NCBI RefSeq assembly: GCF_023716485.1
Contig: NZ_CP092418.1
Location: 4,124,501-4,188,500, forward strand
DNA from: Microbulbifer variabilis
Lineage (GTDB): Bacteria; Pseudomonadota; Gammaproteobacteria; Pseudomonadales; Cellvibrionaceae
Direction: 5' to 3'
Length of the DNA: 64,000 nt
Shown here: one piece after another, positions 36,265 through 46,001 of the stretch
Numbering within the stretch: the first letter of the stretch is position 1
Layout of the letters: each line of letters opens with the position of its first letter
Made by a program: the position numbers and the translations under genes
The notes under the pieces: generated by a model
Told to the model about the DNA's origin: nothing
Database searches by the model: none
What the model saw: the letters and a program-made list of their open reading frames with translations, nothing else

Positions 36265-36579
36265 AGTCTTGGCGCGCGGGGATAACACTTACCCCTTATA
36301 ATGCCTTCCTCCAGAGCAGTAAATGACAGCCTCTCACTTAACGCGAGACATTCTGGCTAGCTAACGCTTTCACAGTGATCAATCCGCCCCCTCAATAAAG
36401 TTTTGCATATCTTTTGGCTCTCAATCGGAGCACCATAGGTACTAGCAACCACTAAAGTTCGAATTTACACAAAAGACACAACATTGCAGCAATTCCCTTA
36501 TTAATTACTAATCCTTGATCACAGAGATTACTCCACTGTCTCAATGCTTATCCGTATACGCTCGTTTTGCGACAAGTAT
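36265..36579. other. Intergenic region
   Basis: 315 bases with no gene or clear regulatory structure seen. Confidence 0.4.
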
Positions 36580-37359
36580 CTAACTGAGTAAGGTGATATC
36601 AGAAAAAATATCGGGTCTTAATTGAGCAATTTGTGTCAAAGATCGTGATGCGAGAAACACTCCACAAATAAACATTAGAGCGAGCATATAGTAATGAAAG
36701 CGCTGTGTACTCATACGCAAGATGCGATGCTTAGCAAGGTAAACTCCAATAATCCCTCCAATACCAATAGCAACGCCATAACTTGCCAAATTCATGGTGA
36801 TAGCACCAAAGCTAAGGTAAGTCATTATTTTGGTGGCCTGTAAGACCATGGTGTTCAACGCCTTGGTTGCAATCAAATTTTCCTTATCAACGCCGTAATT
36901 GATAAAGAAGGGATTCTGCACCGGGCCAATAGCACCAATAATCCCAGAGAGAAATGCGACTACTACACCTAGGAAGAAAAAGTAGGGCAAACGCATTGGA
37001 AAAGAAGATTGTTTTCTACCGAGCCGATATTGAACTAAAGTGGACATCAAGAAGATGCCCACAAGGAGTTGAAGCCATATTGGGTGCATTTGACTATAAA
37101 TATAGGCACCAACCATCGCCCCCAGAATACTACCGGGTAGCATCCAGCAAATAACGCTCCAGTTAATATATGGCCAAAAGAACAACACGCGGGAAGGTGC
37201 GGCAATAACACTGCCAATCGTAATCGTAGGAGCCACCAAATGTGGCCCAATCAAGAGACCGACTAGTGGAATCATCAGCATGGCCCCACCACCGGCAGCG
37301 AGGGTGCAGATATACCAGGAGAGGGTCCCAAAGATTAGTAAAACTGGGATTAGTATCAT
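36580..37359 (-). CDS. TauE/SafE-family membrane permease
   Basis: 259 residues with about eight membrane helices. The family repeat is visible in both halves: AAGGGAMLMIPLVGLL-GPHLVAPTITIGS, and FLSGIIGAIGPVQNPFFI followed by ATKALNTMVLQATKI. TauE/SafE proteins are thought to export sulfite, sulfoacetate or related anions, or take up sulfur compounds. It lies near a sulfotransferase gene on the same strand, a loose link to sulfur metabolism. Confidence 0.9.
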   Translation of the reverse strand: MILIPVLLIFGTLSWYICTLAAGGGAMLMIPLVGLLIGPHLVAPTITIGSVIAAPSRVLFFWPYINWSVICWMLPGSILGAMVGAYIYSQMHPIWLQLLVGIFLMSTLVQYRLGRKQSSFPMRLPYFFFLGVVVAFLSGIIGAIGPVQNPFFINYGVDKENLIATKALNTMVLQATKIMTYLSFGAITMNLASYGVAIGIGGIIGVYLAKHRILRMSTQRFHYYMLALMFICGVFLASRSLTQIAQLRPDIFSDITLLS

Positions 37360-37497
37360 GCTCTTATCCGCAGCACAAAGATGCCTCTGTTAGGCAGGCA
37401 ATAAATTTGCAGGCGATTGATAGCCCGAAGAGTCAGTCAATATAGACCATAGAAAGATCGGTAGAAATAACGAAGAAAAGTCACTTCTCCAATAGAC

Positions 37498-38463
37498 TTA
37501 ATCTTCACCGCGAATTACCCAGGGAGAATTTACTAGCGGTTGCCCCGTCTCAGCCACCTCACACTCCAGAATTGCGCCCTTTGCAAAGCCAGAGATATCT
37601 ATAGAAAAACCGACGAAACCACCACGGCCTGCACCATTTGCGCGTAGATCAGCACGATATTCATTCGCTAGAACTTCGCCCTTATAGGCCCCATCAACTT
37701 TCACACGCAGTACAACCGCATCATCGCTTTGCTCGGGAATAGCACACCCTAGAATATGTTCCTTGGCCTGACCGCTAAGCAAGCCGGCCACAAATTTCAT
37801 GCCGTTCTTGAAAAGTGAGACTCTCCATTCAAATTGTGACACTGCCTTATCATATAGATCAATTTCACGAGCATTCCTAATACACGTTTCATCTAATTGG
37901 TCCTGAGGAATATCATATTTCCCCTTAAGATCCTCACGCCCTAAGTTCATTGTTAAATACGGAATTTCTATTCCATATTTATTATTAAGCAACTGTAGGG
38001 ATTCATCATACCTCTCAGTCAAACCAACAAAACCGAAAAGTGGCCAGGAAAACCTACGGAAAATTTTTAGCTGCCGATTGGTGAATGATGACTTTCTATA
38101 AAAAGACTTAAAACTGTCTTTATACCCATTATGTCGAGAATAGTGTTTATATTCTGACACCAACCTCTGTATTGGATCTCGCAAAATTGTTACTGTATTT
38201 TCCAGGCCAAATATTGGAAGATAACGTACTGAATTTGAATGACCTGCAAGCATTTTAACATTTTTGTATTTCATCTTCTGAAAAAATACCCATAGATCAG
38301 GATTATCACCCATCCAAGCTTTCACAATATCGCTGGTATGCTTCGATCCTGGGCCGTAATCAAGACAAATACTACCATCGCCAAAATATGTTGATGCGCC
38401 AAACCGAAAGCTTGTTCCTGCAGTTTTTGGAACATGAATAAATAAAAGTGGGTTCACCACCAT
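37498..38463 (-). CDS. Sulfotransferase with an extra C-terminal domain
   Basis: 321 residues. The PAPS-binding 5'-phosphosulfate loop is HVPKTAGTSFR near the start and the 3'-phosphate loop is TILRDPIQRLVSEYKH at about 90-106, as in family 2 (carbohydrate) sulfotransferases. Residues after about 235 (AVVLRVKVDGAYKGEVLANEYRADL) form a separate beta-rich module seen in glycan-modifying proteins. It probably transfers sulfate to a cell-surface or secreted glycan. No polysaccharide cluster is around it. A-T content is higher than in the flanking genes, suggesting transfer. Confidence 0.85.
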   Translation of the reverse strand: MVVNPLLFIHVPKTAGTSFRFGASTYFGDGSICLDYGPGSKHTSDIVKAWMGDNPDLWVFFQKMKYKNVKMLAGHSNSVRYLPIFGLENTVTILRDPIQRLVSEYKHYSRHNGYKDSFKSFYRKSSFTNRQLKIFRRFSWPLFGFVGLTERYDESLQLLNNKYGIEIPYLTMNLGREDLKGKYDIPQDQLDETCIRNAREIDLYDKAVSQFEWRVSLFKNGMKFVAGLLSGQAKEHILGCAIPEQSDDAVVLRVKVDGAYKGEVLANEYRADLRANGAGRGGFVGFSIDISGFAKGAILECEVAETGQPLVNSPWVIRGED

Positions 38464-38985
38464 AAAAATCCCTTAAGAATGGTGTGTAATATGTTCCCGA
38501 TGCTCCCAAAATGACAACAAAAATACAGAAGGGGAACACATCAAGAAAATGATAAAGAATTGTCTTTTGAATATCTTATCTCTTAGCCAATTCGTTTCTT
38601 GTAAAACAATTACTTATCATTATGCATCACTTAATCATAGTTAGGTTTAGTGATGTGAACAACCATCTGACTATTTCCTAACAAACAAAGGGCATAACTG
38701 TGACTACAGTCTTCTTTTGGCAATTAGTTAATGATATTTAGACAACAAAACAATAAGTCATAGAATATTGCTCAGGTGTATTTTGACTGTACTGGCACAA
38801 TAAAGCCACAGTGAAAGCATGCTTCACCACAGTACAACACAGTAATCAGTAGCATCTCGTTATTGAGTAAAACGCATCGTTCATGGGGGAATCGAAACAC
38901 GGAATAATCGAAACGAGTCGACGAGAAAACTTGTGCAGACACCCCAACTGACGTTCGGGGTGCCTGTTCATTCTGACTGGGCAGC
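38464..38985. other. Intergenic region
   Basis: 522 bases. Contains the probable marC terminator near its right end; nothing else recognised. Confidence 0.5.
38940..38962 (-). terminator. Possible terminator of the MarC gene
   Basis: CACCCC (38940-38945) and GGGGTG (38957-38962) form a GC-rich stem with an 11-base loop, 24 bases beyond the stop codon. Only a broken T-run follows on the minus strand. Confidence 0.5.
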
Positions 38986-39594
38986 TTAGATGGAGAAGAA
39001 CTGCTGTATACCCAGCAGTACATTGGTGGTGGCTACCGAGGCGAGTATCAGCCCCATCACCCGGCTGACGATACTGGCGCCAGCATCCCCTATAAACCGA
39101 TAGATCCAATTTGCGGTTAGTAACAGTGCAATCACAATCCCCAATACCGCCAGCATCGCCGTGGCAGTGTTGAGTTGATGCATCATATCAAAGCGATGAT
39201 TATCGGTAAGTACCACTGCCGCCAGCATGGCGCCCGGCGAGGCTATTGAGGGCACCGCCAGCGGGAATATCGCGGTCTCATGGCCCTCGCGGACAATCTC
39301 CATCTCCTGCTCAGGTTTACTATCACCAAATATCATGGTGAGGGCAAACAGGAACAACACTACGCCACCTGCCACCTGAAAAGCTGACAGCGGTACACCT
39401 ATTGCCTCCAACAGGAATTGACCGACCAATAAAAAGAACAGCAAGATGCCAGCGGCTACCAATACGGCCAGCCAGGCGATTTTGCGTTTTTGCCATTCGG
39501 CGTGACGGGAAGTGACCGCAATAAATACCGGCAGAGTGCCCACCGGATCGATCACCGCAAAGAAAAAGACAAAACTACTGATCCAATCGTTCAA
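38986..39594 (-). CDS. MarC-family membrane protein
   Basis: 202 residues with six membrane helices of the MarC family (PF01914). Motifs: FFAVIDPVGTLPVFIAVT at the start, AFQVAGGVVLFLFALTMIFGD, and FPLAVPSIASPGAMLAAVVL. MarC was once linked to multiple antibiotic resistance, but its function is not established; transport of small molecules has been proposed. Divergent from aceK with 166 bases between the starts. Confidence 0.93.
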   Translation of the reverse strand: MNDWISSFVFFFAVIDPVGTLPVFIAVTSRHAEWQKRKIAWLAVLVAAGILLFFLLVGQFLLEAIGVPLSAFQVAGGVVLFLFALTMIFGDSKPEQEMEIVREGHETAIFPLAVPSIASPGAMLAAVVLTDNHRFDMMHQLNTATAMLAVLGIVIALLLTANWIYRFIGDAGASIVSRVMGLILASVATTNVLLGIQQFFSI

Positions 39595-39760
39595 CTGGTA
39601 CTCCGGCGTGCCGTGCTACTATCCGCTTATTCCCTGCCGCGGGGAGATCGGCAAGCGCCGGGGCGGTGGAATCTGGTAAGGCGCGGGTTAACCCCGTCAG
39701 CCACCCCAAATGCTCCCCAGGCAGATGCTTAACCTGAAACTCAAAAACCAAGTCTAGTGC

Positions 39761-41515
39761 ATGACCAATCACTCACCGACCGCCCGCCGCATCGCGAAGA
39801 CCATCCTGAATGGTTTTGATGCGTATTTCGCAGACTATCAGAACATCACTCTGGGCGCCAAGGCGCGCTTTGAGACCGCTTCCTGGCAGGCCGCACATGA
39901 GGCCAACAAGGAACGCATCGACCTGTACAAAACCAAGGTCAACCAAGTGCTCAAACTGGTGCACTCAGTTACCAGTAAAGATACCAGTCAACTGGAACTG
40001 TGGCGGGATGCCCGCGCCACCTACGCACAACTAATCGCCAATCACAGCAACTACGAGATTGCCGAAACTTTCTTCAACTCTGTCTTTTGCAGCCAATTTC
40101 GACACGCGGATATTCACGACAAAAATATTTTCGTCAAACCCTCTCGCGCACCAGACGACAAACCGCTGCGGGATTACAGCATTTATATCAGCTATAGCGG
40201 GCGTGATGGACTCGAATATATGATCGAGGACATCCTCAAAGACTTCAGCTTTTCCGCCCCTTGGGAAAATATGCAGCGGGATATCGAAAATATCTGTGCA
40301 CTTTTACGCGAGGCGCCGCTGGCCAAGCTGGAGAATGAAAAACAGCTGCGTGTAGATATGCTGGAGTCTGTGTTCTACCGCAACAAGGCCGCCTATTTAG
40401 TGGGTCGCATGATTTTTAATGGCGAAGTGGTACCTATTATTCTGCCCTGCTTGAATAACGGCCGTGGTGGTATTTTTGTGGATACCCTGCTGCACAGCAA
40501 TGATTCCGCTAGTATTATCTTCAGCTTCACCCGCTCCTATTTTATGGTGGATGCGCCCATTCCTTCGCGTTTCGTGCGCTTTCTCTCCACTATTATGCCG
40601 CTCAAGGAAAAGTCGGAACTGTACAACTCCATCGGCTTCCACAAGCACGGCAAGACCGAATTCTACCGCCATATCCTTGCTCATATGAAGGTGAGCAACG
40701 ACCAGTTTGTAATAGCACCCGGCATCAAGGGCATGGTAATGAGCGTATTTACCCTGCCCTCCTATCCAGTGGTATTCAAAGTCATTAAGGATCGCTTCGA
40801 TCGCCCAAAAACCGTCACCGAAGAAATTGTGCGGGAGAAATATAAATTTGTATCCCGCTCAGACCGCGTTGGGCGTATGGCCGATACCCAGGAATACACC
40901 AATTTCATCTTCTATCGCAATCGCTTTAGTGAAGAACTACTGCGTGAGCTACAGGAGGTAGCACCCTCCAAACTGGTCATTAATGAGAAGTGGGTAATTA
41001 TCCGGCACCTCTATGTAGAACGGCGCATGGAACCCCTCAATCTCTATTTACAAACCTCCAACGAAGAGGAAACTCGAGAAGCGATGGAGGAATATGGCAA
41101 TGCCATCAAGCAGCTAGCAGCAGCCAATATCTTCCCCGGCGATATGCTTCTTAAGAACTTTGGTGTGACCCGTCACGGCCGCGTGGTCTTCTACGATTAC
41201 GACGAGCTGTGCCCGCTGACGGAGTGCAATTTCCGCAAGATTCCCGAAGCGCAAACACCCGAGCAGGAACTGGCAGACAAACCTTGGTACACCGTGGATG
41301 AAGCGGACGTCTTCCCAGAGGAGTTCCGCCTGTTCTTCTCCGGTAATCCCACCGCGCGCTCAGCTTTTGAGAGGTTGCACAGCGACCTCTACGATTATCG
41401 ATACTGGAGGCGCCTGCAAGACCGTATCCGCGCCGGGCATGTGGAGAGCGCCTTCCCCTACCGGCGTAAGTGGCGCTTCCATCGCCGTGCTCCGGCCATC
41501 GCCCGCAACAAATAA
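39761..41515 (+). CDS. aceK: Isocitrate dehydrogenase kinase/phosphatase AceK
   Basis: 584 residues, matching AceK over the full length. The regulatory N-terminal half starts RRIAKTILNGFDAYFADY; the kinase half has the P-loop-like ATP site APGIKGMVMSVFTLPSYPVVFKVIKDRF and the catalytic NFGVTRHGRVVFYDYDELCPLTECNFR. AceK phosphorylates and dephosphorylates isocitrate dehydrogenase to send carbon into the glyoxylate shunt during growth on acetate or fatty acids. In enteric bacteria it follows aceBA; here it stands without them. Confidence 0.97.
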   Translation: MTNHSPTARRIAKTILNGFDAYFADYQNITLGAKARFETASWQAAHEANKERIDLYKTKVNQVLKLVHSVTSKDTSQLELWRDARATYAQLIANHSNYEIAETFFNSVFCSQFRHADIHDKNIFVKPSRAPDDKPLRDYSIYISYSGRDGLEYMIEDILKDFSFSAPWENMQRDIENICALLREAPLAKLENEKQLRVDMLESVFYRNKAAYLVGRMIFNGEVVPIILPCLNNGRGGIFVDTLLHSNDSASIIFSFTRSYFMVDAPIPSRFVRFLSTIMPLKEKSELYNSIGFHKHGKTEFYRHILAHMKVSNDQFVIAPGIKGMVMSVFTLPSYPVVFKVIKDRFDRPKTVTEEIVREKYKFVSRSDRVGRMADTQEYTNFIFYRNRFSEELLRELQEVAPSKLVINEKWVIIRHLYVERRMEPLNLYLQTSNEEETREAMEEYGNAIKQLAAANIFPGDMLLKNFGVTRHGRVVFYDYDELCPLTECNFRKIPEAQTPEQELADKPWYTVDEADVFPEEFRLFFSGNPTARSAFERLHSDLYDYRYWRRLQDRIRAGHVESAFPYRRKWRFHRRAPAIARNK

Positions 41516-41571
41516 GCACTCAATCTATGGCTATATTGGTAGGAGGCCCCCACAATTCGAATAGGTGATCA

Positions 41572-42072
41572 GTGCGCATACTTGCATGGGCCGCAACTCT
41601 AGCGGCCCTGGCTCTATTAACAGCCAGTGGCTGCGGTTATCTGCCCAGTGAAATGACCATTCCCGGCAAGGAAAAGGCGCCGCCTCCTCACGCCCGTATC
41701 ACTGGAAAACCCCAAGTAGTCAGCTGCGCAACTCCAGCACAGGGATTTCGCCCAATTCCATTCGACAACCTCTACACCTTCACCGGCAGTGAACCCCAGC
41801 CTTTTCAGGAAAAGGCCAGTGTGCCAATGCAATACGATGTACTGGCCTATGTTTGGGGTAGCGAGCCCTGCGCACCCAGCGCCTTTTGCAAAAGAGGGGA
41901 TTACTATTGGCTGATCGGGCGAGGACCTGGCAATGATTTCCAGACCTGGGTAGTTACCCCACAGTTTCCACGTATGATTATCCAGTCGACTTGCTATGAA
42001 TGGCTGCAAATCGGACAACGCTATCGCTTTTCATTCAGTCGAGGAAAGTTGGTGGGGTTCAGCCGGGACTAA
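41572..42072 (+). CDS. Hypothetical lipoprotein
   Basis: 166 residues starting with GTG at 41572. The lipoprotein signal ends LTASGC. No domain is recognised. Five later cysteines (SCATP, PCAPSAFCK, STCYEW) may form disulfides, and the sequence is rich in aromatic residues (YDVLAYVWG, GDYYWLIG). It lies 56 bases after aceK in the same direction and 65 bases from the convergent end of ppk1. Confidence 0.7.
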   Translation: MRILAWAATLAALALLTASGCGYLPSEMTIPGKEKAPPPHARITGKPQVVSCATPAQGFRPIPFDNLYTFTGSEPQPFQEKASVPMQYDVLAYVWGSEPCAPSAFCKRGDYYWLIGRGPGNDFQTWVVTPQFPRMIIQSTCYEWLQIGQRYRFSFSRGKLVGFSRD

Positions 42073-42137
42073 GTGAGCCAAATTACTGTGAGTGCTTTTA
42101 AAGCTTGCAAACCAGTTCTTGTCGAAACCAACTAAGT

Positions 42138-44204
42138 TCAAGCGTCAGACTGCTTCTTCAAATAGCGGTATATAGCATCCTGGGAACGACAGTTTTTTTT
42201 GCCAGAGTTGGCAATTTTAGTATTACTCTGACTCGCATCCACAATCCGAGCTTTTTGATTATCACTCCATTGCAGCTCCAAAATTTTTCGAATCGTCTCA
42301 CGGTGATCAGTATTCATAATTGGAAAAGTCACTTCCACCCGGTGATCTAAATTACGAGTCATAAGATCTGCTGAAGAGAGCCACATTACCTCCTCTCCAC
42401 CGTTATAAAATATATAAACACGCGCATGCTCCAGAAATTTATCCACCAAACTGACAACATGAATATTATCAGAAAGACCCGCTGTCTCACACACTAAGGT
42501 GCACATACTTCGTACAATAATTCTTACTTTTACTCCTGCGGCACTTGCACTGTAAAGCCGATCCACTACCTGGCTATCCACCAAGTTATTACACTTAAAA
42601 AACAACTCAGCTCTATCGCCCCTTTGGGCGGCCTCAATTTCTCGATCTATTGCCCCCAAAAGCGCAGCACGGTTTGTCAGGGGTGAAACTGCGATATGCT
42701 GAAACACCGGACGACGTCGAGTACGCCGAATAAATTCGAAAACATTGTAGACATCCTGGCCCAACTCCTGATTATTAGTTAACAAACTAAAATCACAGTA
42801 AATTCGCGCAGTACTTTCATTAAAATTACCTGTCCCCAAATGACTGTAAAACCTATCTTTACCCTGTTCTCGACGAAGAATAGAAATCAATTTACAATGA
42901 ACTTTCAATCCTGGAACACCATAAATAACCTCTACCCCCGCATCGAAAAGCTCCTTCGACCAGTGGATATTTGCCAACTCATCGAATCGCGCGCGTAACT
43001 CAACAACAGCAATGACTTTTTTATTATTCCGCACGGCATTGATCAAAGCAGCCACCACCCGTGAATTCTTTGAAACCCGGTAGAGATTGATCCGAATTTC
43101 TCGCACCTGTGGATCAATTGCTGCAGATGCGAGCAAATTGGTGATTACGCGAAAATCATGATAAGGGTAATAATAAAGCCGATCGGCACTGCGAATATGT
43201 GCAAAGGCGCCCCCCTTACCAGGTAACGTTGGCAGCGGTAATAGTGGCTTATAGATATAACTCCCAGAATCTGCGGGGAACTTCATCAGATCTTTGGAGT
43301 TGTGGTAGCGCCCACCGGGTGTATAAGTATCATAGCGCCCCATTTTTAACTTTTTCTTCACCATATTTAGGAGCACTTCAGGCATTTCTGCATCGTAAGC
43401 AAGGCGCACTGGATCGGCGCGCTTACGCCTCTTGAGAGATTTCTCCATACGGTCCACGAGGTTTTGGGTTATCTGCTCACCCAATTCAAGCTCAGCATCA
43501 CGGCTAATCTTGAACATATACGCTTTGGCCGAGCGAATCGGCAAAACCTGGCGAAACACCTCCACCAAACAGGCCCGTATAATATTGTCGAGAACAATAT
43601 ATACTTTTTCACGCATTCCCTCACGGGGTGGAATCACAACAAAACGCGATAAAGTATTGGTGGGAATTTCCATTGCCGCATAACGCTGGATACCATCTTT
43701 TAAACGCAGAAAAATGGCAAAATAGATACTCGCCTCATTAAGCAGCGGCATAGTATCAAGGTCATCAATAAAAAAAGGCTCCAGCTCTGGCAACACTTCC
43801 CGATGGAAATATTCTTCGACAAAGGTGCGTTGGTGCTCAGTTAGCGTGGTTTCCCTAACTACATGGATATTGTGTTTATCGAGATCTGCCAGTGCTTTAG
43901 CGTAAGCTCGTGCATAACGTCGTTGCAGGCGCAGTACACGCTCATTAATTTGCCCGAGTAGTTTGGCAAAATGTCTTTTCTCCTGTTCAGCCCCTGCGAA
44001 CGCGGCAAGACGGCGCACATCTGCTACACGTACACGGAAAAATTCATCGAGATTGTTAGAGAAAATTCCCAGGAAACGCACCCGATCAATAATGGGTACA
44101 GTTTCGTCTTCAACTTCCTGTAGCACTCGCTCATTGAAGGACAACCAGCTCAACTCTTTTGGGTATAGAGGGATATCGTTAGGTATTGAAGGTTTGTAAT
44201 ACAT
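42138..44204 (-). CDS. ppk1: Polyphosphate kinase 1
   Basis: 688 residues from the ATG at 44204 (a TTG at 44234 is less likely). N domain begins LYPKELSWLSFNERVLQE; the head domain and two phospholipase-D-like catalytic domains follow, with LRARFDELANIHWSKEL and the active-site His regions VHCKLISILRR and HLGTGNFNESTARIYCDFSLLTNN. The enzyme makes polyphosphate from ATP. Divergent from ppx, which degrades it; 245 bases separate the start codons. Confidence 0.97.
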   Translation of the reverse strand: MYYKPSIPNDIPLYPKELSWLSFNERVLQEVEDETVPIIDRVRFLGIFSNNLDEFFRVRVADVRRLAAFAGAEQEKRHFAKLLGQINERVLRLQRRYARAYAKALADLDKHNIHVVRETTLTEHQRTFVEEYFHREVLPELEPFFIDDLDTMPLLNEASIYFAIFLRLKDGIQRYAAMEIPTNTLSRFVVIPPREGMREKVYIVLDNIIRACLVEVFRQVLPIRSAKAYMFKISRDAELELGEQITQNLVDRMEKSLKRRKRADPVRLAYDAEMPEVLLNMVKKKLKMGRYDTYTPGGRYHNSKDLMKFPADSGSYIYKPLLPLPTLPGKGGAFAHIRSADRLYYYPYHDFRVITNLLASAAIDPQVREIRINLYRVSKNSRVVAALINAVRNNKKVIAVVELRARFDELANIHWSKELFDAGVEVIYGVPGLKVHCKLISILRREQGKDRFYSHLGTGNFNESTARIYCDFSLLTNNQELGQDVYNVFEFIRRTRRRPVFQHIAVSPLTNRAALLGAIDREIEAAQRGDRAELFFKCNNLVDSQVVDRLYSASAAGVKVRIIVRSMCTLVCETAGLSDNIHVVSLVDKFLEHARVYIFYNGGEEVMWLSSADLMTRNLDHRVEVTFPIMNTDHRETIRKILELQWSDNQKARIVDASQSNTKIANSGKKNCRSQDAIYRYLKKQSDA

Positions 44205-44449
44205 ATTCAACCGGAGTGAATTTCCCTGCCCCAAGAATTCGATGCCAATTTAGGGGAAGTACATATCGAACAACTTATAGGGGCACAGGCATCAACCTAT
44301 GACGAGCTATTCTCGCGAAAGGAAGATTTACGCGCATTTTCGTCACAACCAGGGGGAAGACCCCGCCAGATTGAAATAATCAACATGAGCACAAGGTTAT
44401 ACAGTTAATAGTAGAGTAGCTTGCCGTCTTAACTAACACGGGCCTAAGG

Positions 44450-45928
44450 ATGTCGATGCAATCACCAAGTGAGCGCTACGTTGCGCTCGACCTCGGCTCC
44501 AACAGCTTCCACCTGTTGTTAGCGGAATTTCGCGATCAACGCATGGTACGCCTGCATACCGACCGCGCCATGGTGAGACTGGCAGAGGGGCTGGACGCCC
44601 ACCGCCACCTAAACCCCGTGGTATCGGAGCGCGCCCTGACCGCTCTCACTCGCTTTCAACCTGTACTACAAAAACTACCAGTCGATCATATTCGCGTCGT
44701 CGGTACCAATACCCTGCGCGCCGCCGCGGCTAATGCCGATGGTTTTCTCGAAGAGGCCGAATCCATTCTCGGCGTGCCCGTGGAAATTATTAGCGGTATT
44801 GAGGAGGCACGCCTGATTTACAGTGGCGTAATGGCCGCCGCCGACGGCCCACCACGGCTTCGCTGCATTATCGACATCGGCGGTGGCTCCACCGAACTGG
44901 TGCGCGGCAGCGAATCCCCCCAACAGTTACAAAGCCTGGAAATGGGTTGCGTTTCCTACAGTAGACGCTTTTTTGCCGATGGCCTGATCAGTGAAAATAC
45001 CGTCAACCATTTTAAGCGCGCACAGCGCGCCGCCCGCGCCGAGTTGCAAGGGTTACAACACATTGCCGCCGAGGCGGAAGTTATCGGCTGCTCTGGCAGC
45101 GTGAAGGCGGTTTCACGGGTACTGAATGGAGGAGAGGTGGCGGATATCGTGCACGAGGATATCGACCGTCTCGCCAAAGAAGTTGCCAAGGTGGAGCATA
45201 TCGCCGAACTGGAGCTGCCCGATCTCGACGAGGAGCGGCACCCGGTATTCGCCGCCGGCCTGGCAATCCTGCACGCCATCTTCTGTGAATTGGATATCCA
45301 GCGCATGGAGGTTTCGCCCTATGCCATTCGCGAGGGCATAGTGCATGACCTGGCGGGGCGGCTGCACGGTGGCGATCGCCGTGCCAGTACTGTAGACGCT
45401 GTGGTACAGCACTGGCAGATTGACCAGAACCAAGTGCGTCGAGTGAACGACACCGCCCTCAAACTATTGCAGCAATTGCGCCCCGAATACCCGCTGGAAG
45501 GAAGGCAACGACTGCGCTGGGCCATCCAGCTACATGAAGTGGGGCTGGCACTCACCCACAGCAGCTTTCGCAAGCTCGGTGCTTATATGATCAAGCATGC
45601 AGATATGGCTGGATTCTCCAACGGCGAACAGGAGCACCTGGCCTACCTAGTGCGCAACCAGCGCGGTCCAATCAAAGCACCAAAAGAGCACTACGGTTTC
45701 CACCCAAGCCCAGATTTACTGCTGTGTCTGCGCCTTGCCAGCATTATTCATCGCGACCGCACAGAGCGCACTTTGCGGGGAATCAACTTGGCAGACCAGG
45801 GAGATGCCTATCGCTTGCAAATTGAGCGTGAATGGCTGGATAGCAGCCCGGCGATAGAGGAATTGCTTTACCAGGAGGAGCAGCACTGGCAATCACAGAC
45901 ACGCCCTCTACGCCTACTTGCGGTATAA
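44450..45928 (+). CDS. ppx: Exopolyphosphatase/guanosine pentaphosphatase
   Basis: 492 residues of the Ppx/GppA family. The ASKHA-fold phosphate loops are ALDLGSNSFHLL near the start and IDIGGGSTELV near 145. The conserved catalytic Glu lies in SGIEEARLIYSG. The C-terminal half is a helical HD-like domain (LHEVGLAL). It removes terminal phosphates from polyphosphate and may act on pppGpp. Divergent from ppk1, the usual pairing. Confidence 0.95.
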   Translation: MSMQSPSERYVALDLGSNSFHLLLAEFRDQRMVRLHTDRAMVRLAEGLDAHRHLNPVVSERALTALTRFQPVLQKLPVDHIRVVGTNTLRAAAANADGFLEEAESILGVPVEIISGIEEARLIYSGVMAAADGPPRLRCIIDIGGGSTELVRGSESPQQLQSLEMGCVSYSRRFFADGLISENTVNHFKRAQRAARAELQGLQHIAAEAEVIGCSGSVKAVSRVLNGGEVADIVHEDIDRLAKEVAKVEHIAELELPDLDEERHPVFAAGLAILHAIFCELDIQRMEVSPYAIREGIVHDLAGRLHGGDRRASTVDAVVQHWQIDQNQVRRVNDTALKLLQQLRPEYPLEGRQRLRWAIQLHEVGLALTHSSFRKLGAYMIKHADMAGFSNGEQEHLAYLVRNQRGPIKAPKEHYGFHPSPDLLLCLRLASIIHRDRTERTLRGINLADQGDAYRLQIEREWLDSSPAIEELLYQEEQHWQSQTRPLRLLAV

Positions 45929-46001
45929 GCGTCCCTGCGAATAGCGATTAATGCCGGTAACATGCCTGGCAACATTTATTTTTAGCCCAAACCCAAAATC
46001 T

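Noticed and set aside
44205..44449. Pho box between ppk1 and ppx
   Set aside because: No pair of GTCA-type 7-mers with 4-base spacing was found in this region.
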